64,000 nt of DNA from CACIIZ01 sp045565285 (GTDB lineage Bacteria > Pseudomonadota > Alphaproteobacteria > Rhodobacterales > Rhodobacteraceae). The DNA is taken from NCBI GenBank assembly GCA_045565285.1, contig JBJLFR010000026.1, positions 14,030 to 78,029 of the forward strand, in the 5' to 3' direction. Positions 18,629-27,034 of the stretch are shown in pieces (position 1 is the first letter of the stretch; each line of letters starts with the position of its first letter). The notes under the pieces were generated by a model. It had not been told where the DNA came from. It was given only the letters and a program-made list of their open reading frames with translations, and made no database searches. The position numbers and the translations under genes were made by a program.

Positions 18629-19450
18629 TTATTTTAATTCTTCAAACATGTTATCTATTAAATTTTCAGCCTGACTTCCGCTTAACTTAATTTTTCTCAT
18701 AGGTTTGGTTCTTAACTGCATATCAGATAGCAATTCTTTACCTTTTTGAGATAATTCAATGTTATTTTTTTCTTCCACACAAAGACCTATATCAATAAGA
18801 TTTTTTGCACTACTAGAATTTACTTTTAGATTTGTAGTTAATGACATAAAAATTTCAAAATCTTTTATCGAAAGTTCATTATCAAAATTTCTAAAATTTA
18901 TCAATGAATCCAAAATTTTCTTTGTTGTAATTTCTTTTTGTTCAATTCTTAAGTCAAGCAACAAAGCAATATTTACGGTAATTTTTTTTAGTAATTCAAC
19001 TTGATTTTGATTTAAGGATTTTGGTTTTTTATTTAACATGCAAAGTGTACCTAGAGCATAGTTATCTTTATTTATAACAGGAAAACCAGCATACCCTAAA
19101 GATCCAGAACCATTTACTATTTTCGGGTGATTTTTCCATGTGGGATCTTTACTCAAATCACTTATTAATAATGGTTCAGAATCTAAAATCACATGTGAAC
19201 ATAAATTGAGTGTATCTCTTGCATATTTTTGTCCATCTCTATCTTCTTCATATCCTGTCGAGGAAATTGGACATTGAAAATCTAAATCGTAAAGACTAAA
19301 ACTAGCCTTATCAAATCCAGAAATATCTTTCGCTAAATCTGAATAAATTTGAAAAAGTTCTGGTTCAGGACTATCTATTAGTCCAGTGCTAATAACTGTT
19401 TTAGCTCTTATTTCTTCATTAGCCGGTCTTGGTGCTAATTCTAATGCCAT
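18629..19450 (-). CDS. GAF-domain sensory protein
   Basis: 273 residues. A GAF domain spans roughly 25-170: FDKASFSLYDLDFQCPIS, then CSHVILDSEPLLISDLSKDP, GYAGFPVIN and ALGTLCMLNKKPK are typical. The C-terminal 100 residues are helical with no recognisable kinase, cyclase or DNA-binding output. It probably senses a small ligand or redox state and acts through a partner, perhaps the small protein encoded 2 bases downstream. Confidence 0.8.
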   Translation of the reverse strand: MALELAPRPANEEIRAKTVISTGLIDSPEPELFQIYSDLAKDISGFDKASFSLYDLDFQCPISSTGYEEDRDGQKYARDTLNLCSHVILDSEPLLISDLSKDPTWKNHPKIVNGSGSLGYAGFPVINKDNYALGTLCMLNKKPKSLNQNQVELLKKITVNIALLLDLRIEQKEITTKKILDSLINFRNFDNELSIKDFEIFMSLTTNLKVNSSSAKNLIDIGLCVEEKNNIELSQKGKELLSDMQLRTKPMRKIKLSGSQAENLIDNMFEELK

Positions 19451-19546
19451 TTTTTAATCCTTAATCATAAAATTATTATTCAATTTAAATAAAATAAGTC
19501 AATACTCAGTTTTTTAATTTAATTTAATTACTTCTCGTAATTTAGC

Positions 19547-20581
19547 CTAATTGGATATAGCATCTGCTATTTTTTCTGCACTAAACCTAACTGGATCAGT
19601 AACTGGTAAATTAAGTTTTTCTTCAAGCTTATAAATTTCATTTTTAGCAGAATTATCATCTAAAATTCTAGTATCTAAAGCAATTGCTTTCACATTTGCC
19701 TTAGGAAATAAGTTGAGACTTGTAACAAGCTGTTCATTTAGACTAATCACTTCATCTAAAGGAGGTACTAATATTTTAGTTTCACTTTCTACAACTTCCA
19801 AACCAAACCTATGACACAATACTAAGGCTGTTGGACAACTTCCTCTCATTAAAGGAAGAGTAGCTGTACTGCCTGGGTTTAGTAAAGAGCCCTGACCTTC
19901 AACAATTAAATATTTATTATTTTTATGTTTAAGCACCATTTCTTCTACAGCACCGCTGGCATAATCAACTTTAAATGCATCTAAAGGAATTCCTGTACCT
20001 GAAACACAAATTCCCGTTTGACCAGTAGCTAAAAAAACTACATCTTTATCCATAGATTTAAGAGAATTTGTTAACTCTAAGCCAGCTGTCATTTTACCAA
20101 CTGCCATATCAGTACCTATCATAAGTATTCTTTCATTTGAAAGAAATGAGGCTCTAGCGGCTCCAATCTTGGGTTTATCATTTAAAGGTTTTCTTATATC
20201 CCATATCCATTGATTAGGAGCTAATTGATGTGAGAAAATGTCATTTACACTATCGTGTAGTCCATTAACTATTGAAAGACCCTTTTCCAATGCTTTATTA
20301 ATAACTTGAATCCAGTCCTCAGGAAGTCTACCTCCAGAAGGTGCTGTTCCCAATAACAATACTTCAGCATTCAAATTCAGTGCTTCCTCTAGTGTTTCTA
20401 CAATAGGAATTTTTTTATCAATTTTACAAATATCAGAGACGAACTTTCCTGCTTGACAACTATCAATCACACAAGTCACAGGATTTGAACTATATCTAAT
20501 AACGCCTTCAGCCATTTTTGCAAATAAAGTTCCCATACTTCCTTCAGCATAAATTGCAGTTCTTTGATTTTTATTAAGCAT
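19547..20581 (-). CDS. dgcN: DgcN-like protein (DUF1611), D-glutamate catabolism
   Basis: 344 residues of the DUF1611 family. A Rossmann-like N-terminus is followed by a P-loop-like domain with ILMIGTDMAVGKMTAGLEL, LIVEGQGSLLNPG and LVLCHRFG. In marine bacteria DgcN acetylates D-glutamate, and DgcA then racemises N-acetyl-D-glutamate to the L form. The gene overlaps the upstream dgcA gene by 8 bases, so the pair is translationally coupled. Substrate assignment rests on the pairing. Confidence 0.83.
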   Translation of the reverse strand: MLNKNQRTAIYAEGSMGTLFAKMAEGVIRYSSNPVTCVIDSCQAGKFVSDICKIDKKIPIVETLEEALNLNAEVLLLGTAPSGGRLPEDWIQVINKALEKGLSIVNGLHDSVNDIFSHQLAPNQWIWDIRKPLNDKPKIGAARASFLSNERILMIGTDMAVGKMTAGLELTNSLKSMDKDVVFLATGQTGICVSGTGIPLDAFKVDYASGAVEEMVLKHKNNKYLIVEGQGSLLNPGSTATLPLMRGSCPTALVLCHRFGLEVVESETKILVPPLDEVISLNEQLVTSLNLFPKANVKAIALDTRILDDNSAKNEIYKLEEKLNLPVTDPVRFSAEKIADAISN

Positions 20582-21623
20582 TTATAAAAAAAGCTCCATG
20601 CCCAGGTCTATTTGTTGGAGTAACTATACCATTAACTAATTCAGCACCTGAAGTTGGATCTAGATCTAGATTTAAATGGGAGTCTAAGTCAATGTAATCA
20701 AAAAGAGCACCAATAGCACAGCCAGCAGAAATTGAAATAGAACTTTCTCCCATACATCCTATCATTGTTTTTAAATTAAGATTTCTTGCAATCGTAATCA
20801 TTTTTATTGCCTCACTCAATCCGCCACACTTCATTAACTTTAAATTGATGCCGTCAACACAATTTGAAAGAGGTAAAATATCTTTTGAATTCCTGCAACT
20901 TTCATCTACAAAAATGGGTAAAGGACGATCCTTGAATAAAAATTTTAAATCCTCTTCTTCCCCTTTGGCTAGCGGTTGCTCTACATACTCTACTCCTTTT
21001 TTATACAACCATTTTAACATCTTGTGAGCATCATCTAAACTCCATCCTCCATTAGCATCCACTCTTAAAGTGTGACAGTCTTTTTTTGTAAAATGTAAGA
21101 TTCTTTCTAACATTTCCTTATCTTTATCGATTCCTTCAGGAGCACCTAATTTAATCTTAAGATTTTGAAGCATATTTTTATTTCTTAAGTATGATATTCT
21201 ATCTTCAATTTCTTCTAATGGCACAATTCCTAGCGTAACCGAAGTACTAACACTAGGTAGGTTTAGACCAAATAATTTAAATAATGGCATATTTGCTTCT
21301 TTAGCCAGTAAATCCCATAAGGCAATATCTAGTGCGGCCAATGCGCATGGGGCTAAGTTATAATCGAAAGCTTTATCATAGTTTTCAATAACCGATAATG
21401 AAATTGATCCTGTTTCTTCTAAAAATTTTTCTATTTTTGCTTTACCTTCTATTGCACTTTCTGCACCTTCAGTTATTCCTGGGCACATTTCTCCTATACC
21501 GACTTTCTTATTTCTAGTTACAAAAACATAGAGATTTTCGGCTCCAGTAAAAGTTCCTCTGCTTATCCTCAAAGGAAATTTCTTTTTTAAAAAAATTGTC
21601 TTAAAATCTATGCTTACAACCAT
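20574..21623 (-). CDS. dgcA: DgcA-like enolase-superfamily racemase/epimerase
   Basis: 349 residues. Muconate-lactonizing-enzyme subgroup landmarks are the KIKLGAP lysine motif, the metal Asp in RVDANGGWSL, Glu in VEQPLAKG, Asp in IFVDESC, and the second lysine in INLKLMKCGG. Related enzymes are Ala-Glu (dipeptide) epimerases, and DgcA is an N-acetyl-D-glutamate racemase. The adjacency and overlap with dgcN favour the latter. The product would be N-acetyl-L-glutamate, feeding arginine or glutamate metabolism. Confidence 0.85.
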   Translation of the reverse strand: MVVSIDFKTIFLKKKFPLRISRGTFTGAENLYVFVTRNKKVGIGEMCPGITEGAESAIEGKAKIEKFLEETGSISLSVIENYDKAFDYNLAPCALAALDIALWDLLAKEANMPLFKLFGLNLPSVSTSVTLGIVPLEEIEDRISYLRNKNMLQNLKIKLGAPEGIDKDKEMLERILHFTKKDCHTLRVDANGGWSLDDAHKMLKWLYKKGVEYVEQPLAKGEEEDLKFLFKDRPLPIFVDESCRNSKDILPLSNCVDGINLKLMKCGGLSEAIKMITIARNLNLKTMIGCMGESSISISAGCAIGALFDYIDLDSHLNLDLDPTSGAELVNGIVTPTNRPGHGAFFINA

Positions 21624-21652
21624 TTTTTTTATTCTCTTTTTTACAAAGTTAT

Positions 21653-22675
21653 TTATTTATGCATCAATCTTTTTCTAGATCTAGTCTGCTCAGTTGCTAA
21701 TTGAGATCCATCATGAAATGTTCCAAACCATCTATCCCAAGGCATTTCCTCATTCCCATAATTACACTCGTAATATCTATGATGTAACTGATGATAAAAA
21801 GTACCTAAAGCAAGACGTTTTTTATCTTTAATAAGTAAGTTTTCGTATCCTGTATGAGTCATTGCTGCTCCAGGACCTAAATATATCGCGTGAAAAATTA
21901 CATGAATTGGATGAGAAGCTAAAACCCAATGAATACAAATACTTGATATATAAAAAAAGTGTTCAACAGGATGCATAGAAAAACCTGACCAAGGACCAAC
22001 ATTTACATTCCTGTGGTGTAAAGAATGATATCTTTTATAAAGAAATGGTATATGCAAAAATCTATGAATCCAATAAAAATGGAATGCAGACCATATAGGA
22101 AGTAGCATGAAAAAACCAAAAAACCAAAATGTATTCGATAGAAAATAGTTTACTGGTGAATAATTATTAGCGAGCAACCACATTGTTATAACCTGGAATA
22201 TAGTCAATTGACCAATACCGCTAGTTAGCGACCAAAACATATTATCATGCACTTGATTAGAAAAATCCCAAAGTTTTCCTTTTGCCAGATCTCGCTTATC
22301 AAATTTCAGCCTTTTTTCTTGACCTTTGATTATATAAAAATACCAGTGTAATCCACCTGCAATTAATATCATTAATAAAAAATTAATTACCCAGATTTGA
22401 AAAATCCAAGTAAATTCAAAATTTTTGGTTTGCTCTAGTGAAGGATAAAAAAAATACCAGGTTAAAGAAGAAATGAGTACAAGAATAACTTTTTCACTTA
22501 AATGAAGCCAGTTTCTTAAAATCCAAGATACCAAAAATTTTAAATAAGGTGATGATCTAAATAGGGAATTGTTTTGTAATGGAATTTCAGGGTGATAATT
22601 CCAATCAGTATTTATTTTTTTTTTATCTAACTTTTCTGACATAGCAACCCCCCAATATGAAAAAAAAGTATTCAT
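21653..22675 (-). CDS. sterol desaturase / fatty acid hydroxylase family membrane enzyme
   Basis: 340 residues. Membrane segments are near residues 60-80, 85-110 and 150-200. The diiron histidine clusters are HRFLH, HSLHH, HPVEH and HQLHHRYYE. The family hydroxylates or desaturates sterols, carotenoids or fatty acids using O2 at the membrane. The substrate is not inferable. It is divergent from the BciA-like gene across 43 bases. Confidence 0.87.
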   Translation of the reverse strand: MNTFFSYWGVAMSEKLDKKKINTDWNYHPEIPLQNNSLFRSSPYLKFLVSWILRNWLHLSEKVILVLISSLTWYFFYPSLEQTKNFEFTWIFQIWVINFLLMILIAGGLHWYFYIIKGQEKRLKFDKRDLAKGKLWDFSNQVHDNMFWSLTSGIGQLTIFQVITMWLLANNYSPVNYFLSNTFWFFGFFMLLPIWSAFHFYWIHRFLHIPFLYKRYHSLHHRNVNVGPWSGFSMHPVEHFFYISSICIHWVLASHPIHVIFHAIYLGPGAAMTHTGYENLLIKDKKRLALGTFYHQLHHRYYECNYGNEEMPWDRWFGTFHDGSQLATEQTRSRKRLMHK

Positions 22676-22718
22676 ACCTTAACAAAAATAGTAATATTGA
22701 TCTAACATAAATTTTAAT

Positions 22719-23708
22719 TTGAGGTTAGAAATATTAAAAAAAAAAGTTTTAGTAATAGGTGCTACAGGGTATATTGGAAATTATGTAGTAAAACAACTTT
22801 TAGAATTGGGTTTTATTCCCATATGTCCAATTAGATCAAATAACCTAAATTTTGTAAAAAAACATAATTTATCTTTAAATCAAGTTCCTCTTTGCGAATT
22901 AAAAAATTTAAGCTCCGTTAAGAAACTATTCCAAAAACATAGTGATTCGTGTGCAGTTATTTCATGTATTGCAAGTAAAACAGGTACAAAAAAAGACTCA
23001 TGGGATGTTGATTTTTCTCTTAATATGCATCTTTTAAACTCTGCAATATCAGTAGGAATAAACAAATTAATATATCTTTCCGCAATATGTGTTCAAATTC
23101 CTAAATTAAACTTTCAACATGCAAAATTGGCTTTTGAAAAAAATCTAGAAAATTCCAAAATTGATTATACTATAATAAGACCAACTGCTTTTTTTAAATC
23201 CTTATCTGGACAAATTAAAAGAATAAAGCAAAACAAAAAGTTTATAGTATTTGATAACGGTAAAAAAACTAAATCAAAACCAATATCGGGTGATGATTTA
23301 AGTAAGTTTATTATTTCTGCAATAGATAACGAAAATATGAAGAATAAAATTATACCAATTGGCGGTCCTGGTCCTGCTCGTACATTTAAAGAGTTTGGGG
23401 AACTTATTTTTCAAATATCAGAATTATCACCGAAATATTTTTATTTTCCAAGTTTTATATTTAAAATATTGATTTTAATAATCAAACCCTTTTCATTATT
23501 ATCAAATAAAATAGCTGATAAAATTGAATTTTTGAAAATAGCTCACTATTATGCTACTGAATCAATGCTTTTGTGGGACGAAAAAAACCAAGAGTACTCA
23601 GACCACAAAACTAAAGAATTTGGTGATGAAAAAATTGAAGGCTATTATCAATCAATTTTAAGTGATGAAATAGAATATAAAAGTAACCCTAATCAAAAAC
23701 TATTTTAA
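22719..23708 (+). CDS. BciA-like atypical SDR (8-vinyl-reductase family)
   Basis: 329 residues. The N-terminal NAD(P)-binding motif is VLVIGATGYIGNYVV. Farther on, IPIGGPGPARTFKEFGELIF and IAHYYATESMLLWD resemble the C-terminal signatures of divinyl chlorophyllide 8-vinyl reductase (BciA). No other bacteriochlorophyll gene lies in the window, so a different substrate is possible. The TTG at 22719 is the in-frame start in reach. GAGG at 22721-22724 lies inside that start region, and an ATA codon at 22731 has better spacing, so the true start is uncertain. Confidence 0.75.
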   Translation: MRLEILKKKVLVIGATGYIGNYVVKQLLELGFIPICPIRSNNLNFVKKHNLSLNQVPLCELKNLSSVKKLFQKHSDSCAVISCIASKTGTKKDSWDVDFSLNMHLLNSAISVGINKLIYLSAICVQIPKLNFQHAKLAFEKNLENSKIDYTIIRPTAFFKSLSGQIKRIKQNKKFIVFDNGKKTKSKPISGDDLSKFIISAIDNENMKNKIIPIGGPGPARTFKEFGELIFQISELSPKYFYFPSFIFKILILIIKPFSLLSNKIADKIEFLKIAHYYATESMLLWDEKNQEYSDHKTKEFGDEKIEGYYQSILSDEIEYKSNPNQKLF

Positions 23709-23734
23709 CTATATTTATCAATATTTACAATTAT

Positions 23735-24118
23735 TTATCTTTCAAGATTAATGTAACAATCTGGATAAAAACGGGGAATACATATACAATAAAATTCTAA
23801 GTCACATTTTCCTATATTTGTAATTCTCTGACTTCTATTAGCTTCGATCAAAATGGTGTCGTTTTTTTTCACTGAAATTTGCTCACCATCAATTTCAAGC
23901 AAACCCAATCCTTTTTTTATTATGTAAGTCTCCTGAACTCCTGTTAATGAATGTAATTGAGTAGTTAAATCTATTTCTAATCTAGCAAGGGCAATTGAGA
24001 TATTAGGTGAATTAGAATCATTTAACAATTCTGTTATAAAACAACGTTCTTCTGTCCAAAATTCTTTAACTAGCTTTTTTTTCTTAATTAAATTAGACGG
24101 ACTCATTTTTAACACCAA
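23735..24118 (-). CDS. small cupin-domain protein
   Basis: Up to 127 residues, a single cupin: LHSLTGVQETYIIKKGLGLLEIDG holds motif 1 (His and Glu ligands), and the second motif is degenerate. It follows the nucleoside phosphorylase gene and overlaps its end by 14 to 26 bases depending on the start (TTG 24118, GTG 24115 or ATG 24106). It is therefore part of the purine cluster, perhaps as an isomerase or sugar-handling protein. The substrate is unknown. Confidence 0.72.
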   Translation of the reverse strand: MVLKMSPSNLIKKKKLVKEFWTEERCFITELLNDSNSPNISIALARLEIDLTTQLHSLTGVQETYIIKKGLGLLEIDGEQISVKKNDTILIEANRSQRITNIGKCDLEFYCICIPRFYPDCYINLER

Positions 24119-24944
24119 GCTCCGGAATTAACTCCTCCAATAAATGAATAATTTTTTTTCCTGCAATTTCTGCAAAATAAAATATATCGTCAATATTATC
24201 TGGTTTTTGATCTGACCCACCTGTTGCTGAATTAGTAATTGCTGAAATTCCTAATACATCAAAACCACAATGAATAGCAGATATGTTTTCTAATACTGTT
24301 GACATACCTACTGCATCAGCACCTGCCATATTCAAAAATCTCCTTTCAGCTGAAGTTTCAAGTGATGGTCCTTTTATTCCTGCATAAATACCCTGGTTAA
24401 AATGAATATTATTATTTTTTAAAGCTTTAATAGAAAGCTCTCTCAATATTTTAGAGTATGCATTAGACATATCTGGAAATCTTTGTCCTATACTTTCATC
24501 ATTCTTACCAACTAATGGATTTTCTCCAGTAAAATTTATATGGTCAGTTATCAACATAATATCTCCTGGTTGATAATCTTTATTTAGTGATCCAGCTGCA
24601 TTAGTTATTATTAAATTTCTAGCCCCTAATTTCCTCATTACCCTTATTGGGAACGTAACATGGCTAGCATTATATCCCTCATATAGATGCAACCTACCTT
24701 GCATTAAACATAAATTAACTCCTTTAAATGAACCAAAAATTAATTTACCGCCATGAGATGGAGCTGTAGATTTTTTAAATCCAGGAATTTCTTCAAAATT
24801 AATAAAAATAGGATTTTCAACCCAATTAATGAAATTTCCTAAACCAGATCCAAGGATTATAGCAATATTGGGCATATCAATATTAAATGACTTTAATTTA
24901 TCAATAGCTTCATAAATCAATTTATTTTTTAAGTTTTCTCTCAA
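24093..24944 (-). CDS. purine nucleoside phosphorylase (trimeric PNP/MTAP family)
   Basis: 283 residues. Landmarks are the phosphate site GSGLGNF and SHGGK, MQGRLHLYEGY, NAAGSLN, the purine-pocket Glu in YAGIKGPSLETSAE, and GMSTVLENISA, with the base-binding Asn in ITNSATG. It splits inosine, guanosine and similar nucleosides to base and ribose-1-phosphate. It begins 1 base after the amidohydrolase gene stop with a TTG start. It fits a purine salvage operon of deaminase, phosphorylase and cupin. Confidence 0.9.
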   Translation of the reverse strand: MRENLKNKLIYEAIDKLKSFNIDMPNIAIILGSGLGNFINWVENPIFINFEEIPGFKKSTAPSHGGKLIFGSFKGVNLCLMQGRLHLYEGYNASHVTFPIRVMRKLGARNLIITNAAGSLNKDYQPGDIMLITDHINFTGENPLVGKNDESIGQRFPDMSNAYSKILRELSIKALKNNNIHFNQGIYAGIKGPSLETSAERRFLNMAGADAVGMSTVLENISAIHCGFDVLGISAITNSATGGSDQKPDNIDDIFYFAEIAGKKIIHLLEELIPELGVKNESV

Positions 24945-24945
24945 T

Positions 24946-26262
24946 TTATAATAACGAATCTAAAGTTGGCATTTTTAATTTTTTGACTTCCTGAATTACA
25001 TTATCTAGATCAAAATTAATAATTGAACCATCCTTAACACATTGCTTTCCAGCAATGTAAACATGTTTTACATCAGATTTTGAACAAGAATAAACTAAAT
25101 GTGTTATGGGATCAAACAACGGAACTGAATGTATTGAATTAGTAGATATTATAGCCATGTCTGCTTGTTTTCCAATTTCTATACTACCTATTTCAGAACT
25201 TTTACCTAAAGCTTTTGCTCCATTAATTGTTGCCATCTGGAATACATCTTTAGCAGTTACTACATCTGGCTTCATTAATTTTCCCTTCGGCAAGGTGGCT
25301 GCTAGCCTCATAGTCAACCACATATCAAGATCATTACCACTTATTGCACCATCTGTTCCAAGTGTTACATTTATCTCTTTTGTTAGGAAATCTACTATTG
25401 GAGCTATTCCTGAACCTAATTTCAAATTGGATAATGGATTATGAGCTATTATCGAATTGGTTTCTTTAATAATATCCATTTCAACATTATCTAAATGTAC
25501 ACAATGAGCTAATATAGCCTTGTCATCTAATAAATCTAATTTATCTAGATGTCTAATAACCGTTTCCCCATATCTTTTTTTAATATCTTTTTGCTCAAAC
25601 TTAGTCTCTGCTGCGTGAATTGAAAAAATGGCATTAAAATCATTAGCAATTTTTTTTGCATCTTTTAAATGCTCTGGTCCAACTGTGTAGGACCCGTGAG
25701 GCATTACAGCTGGAATAATAAGTTCAGAATTATTAAATTTAGAACAAAAATCTGAAGCTTCAACTAGATATTGTTCATGAGTTCGACCTCCAACCCCTGG
25801 AAAGTCAATAAAAATACCTCCCGTACAAAGCCTCATTCCTAAATCTAAAGATGCATTGGCTGTTTCAAAAGGGTACCAGAACATATCAACAACTGTAGTA
25901 ACACCTGCCAATAAATTTTCTGCAAGGCCTAAATAGGAACCTAGCAATGTTGTTTCAGGATTTAAAATAGCTTTTTCAGCTTTCCAAACTTCTTGCAACC
26001 AGTCCTCTAGAGATAAATTCTCGACCAACCCTCTAAATAAGCTATCAGCAGCATGACAATGTGCATTAATTAAACCAGGGATAATTATTTCGTTATTTAG
26101 TTCAACGCACTCTTTAGATACTGGTAGATTATTTTTATATTTATTTTTACTTCCAATAAGTGATATCTTACAGTCTTTGACACCAATAATACCGTCTTCA
26201 ATGATGTTAAAAGAATTATTACAAGTTATTATAGTTCCACCAGTTATTAATAAATCATACAT
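24946..26262 (-). CDS. amidohydrolase, nucleobase/nucleoside deaminase type (TrzN/SsnA/MtaD group)
   Basis: 438 residues. Metal sites are visible: INAHCHAAD (HxH), SIHAAETKFEQ, LAHCVHLD and TLGTDGAISGND. The nearest known activities are guanine, 8-oxoguanine, S-adenosylhomocysteine/methylthioadenosine or hydroxyatrazine-type deaminases. The context with a purine nucleoside phosphorylase and a nucleoside-permease remnant favours a purine base or nucleoside as substrate. It is the first intact gene of the salvage operon. Confidence 0.85.
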   Translation of the reverse strand: MYDLLITGGTIITCNNSFNIIEDGIIGVKDCKISLIGSKNKYKNNLPVSKECVELNNEIIIPGLINAHCHAADSLFRGLVENLSLEDWLQEVWKAEKAILNPETTLLGSYLGLAENLLAGVTTVVDMFWYPFETANASLDLGMRLCTGGIFIDFPGVGGRTHEQYLVEASDFCSKFNNSELIIPAVMPHGSYTVGPEHLKDAKKIANDFNAIFSIHAAETKFEQKDIKKRYGETVIRHLDKLDLLDDKAILAHCVHLDNVEMDIIKETNSIIAHNPLSNLKLGSGIAPIVDFLTKEINVTLGTDGAISGNDLDMWLTMRLAATLPKGKLMKPDVVTAKDVFQMATINGAKALGKSSEIGSIEIGKQADMAIISTNSIHSVPLFDPITHLVYSCSKSDVKHVYIAGKQCVKDGSIINFDLDNVIQEVKKLKMPTLDSLL

Positions 26263-26278
26263 TTAAATAATTCCTAAC

Positions 26279-26961
26279 TTAATAAATTGTTCTAGATAAA
26301 GTCCTTAGTTTTTTATATGAAACAATTATCAAAACGACAAGGCACATAATATAAGGTAAAAGTTCTGTAATTTGTTGTGGCAAACCCAAACCTTGAATTC
26401 TTAGAGAGAGACTATCTACTAAACCAAATAAAACAATTAAAAAGAATAATGGAATAGGTTTTCCTCCACAGAGTAATACCGCAACTACTGCAATCCATCC
26501 CCTTCCAGCACTCATATTTTCTACAAATAACCCAACATTTGAAATTGATAATTGAGCACCAGCCAATCCACACAAAATACCACACAACAAAAGAACTAAA
26601 AATTTAATTTTGAAAGGATTTACACCTGATGATCTCAATACTTCTGGATTTTCTCCTAGCAAACGTATCCATAATCCAAATTTATGATATTTTAAAAAGT
26701 AGTGTAAAATAAATACAATAACTATTGTTTTCGAAAGATTTAAAACTTGATCTTCTTCAGTTAGATCTGCTGCTAATGAATATAATTTATCTTTACCAAA
26801 TAGGGATTTAAGATATTTTTCTCTTTCAAAAACTCTATCCGTTGTTGATGTAATAAAAATTTTAGCTCTGCTTTTGCTAATAATTTTGCCGATGCAAAAC
26901 CAATTCCTGCAGGACTTCCAACACCTGTTACCAAAGCAACCTTTCCCGTCAAATCAAACAA
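26279..26961 (-). pseudogene. chimeric remnant: SDR N-terminus fused to C-terminus of a nucleoside ABC permease, with a frameshift
   Basis: Reading the minus strand from TTG 26961, the chain starts as a short-chain dehydrogenase (LTGKVALVTGVGSPAGIGFA). At 26867/26868 one G seems missing: GCAGAGCT instead of GCAGGAGCT. Restoring it gives AGAKIFITSTTDRVFE and a single frame of 227 residues to 26279. At about 26716-26731 SDR similarity ends (LTEEDQVLNLSKTI). The chain then continues as the second half of a NupQ/YufQ-type permease (FGLWIRLLGENPEVLRSSG, then membrane segments to the end), which normally has about 300 residues. A deletion joined two genes; neither product is functional. The permease part could be translated alone from TTG 26662 (127 residues). 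Confidence 0.85.
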
Positions 26962-27034
26962 AATTTACTCCAAACTTGATTACAAGTAATTTAATTTTTA
27001 ATTTCAACTAAGACTATTAAGAAAAAAAATAGAT

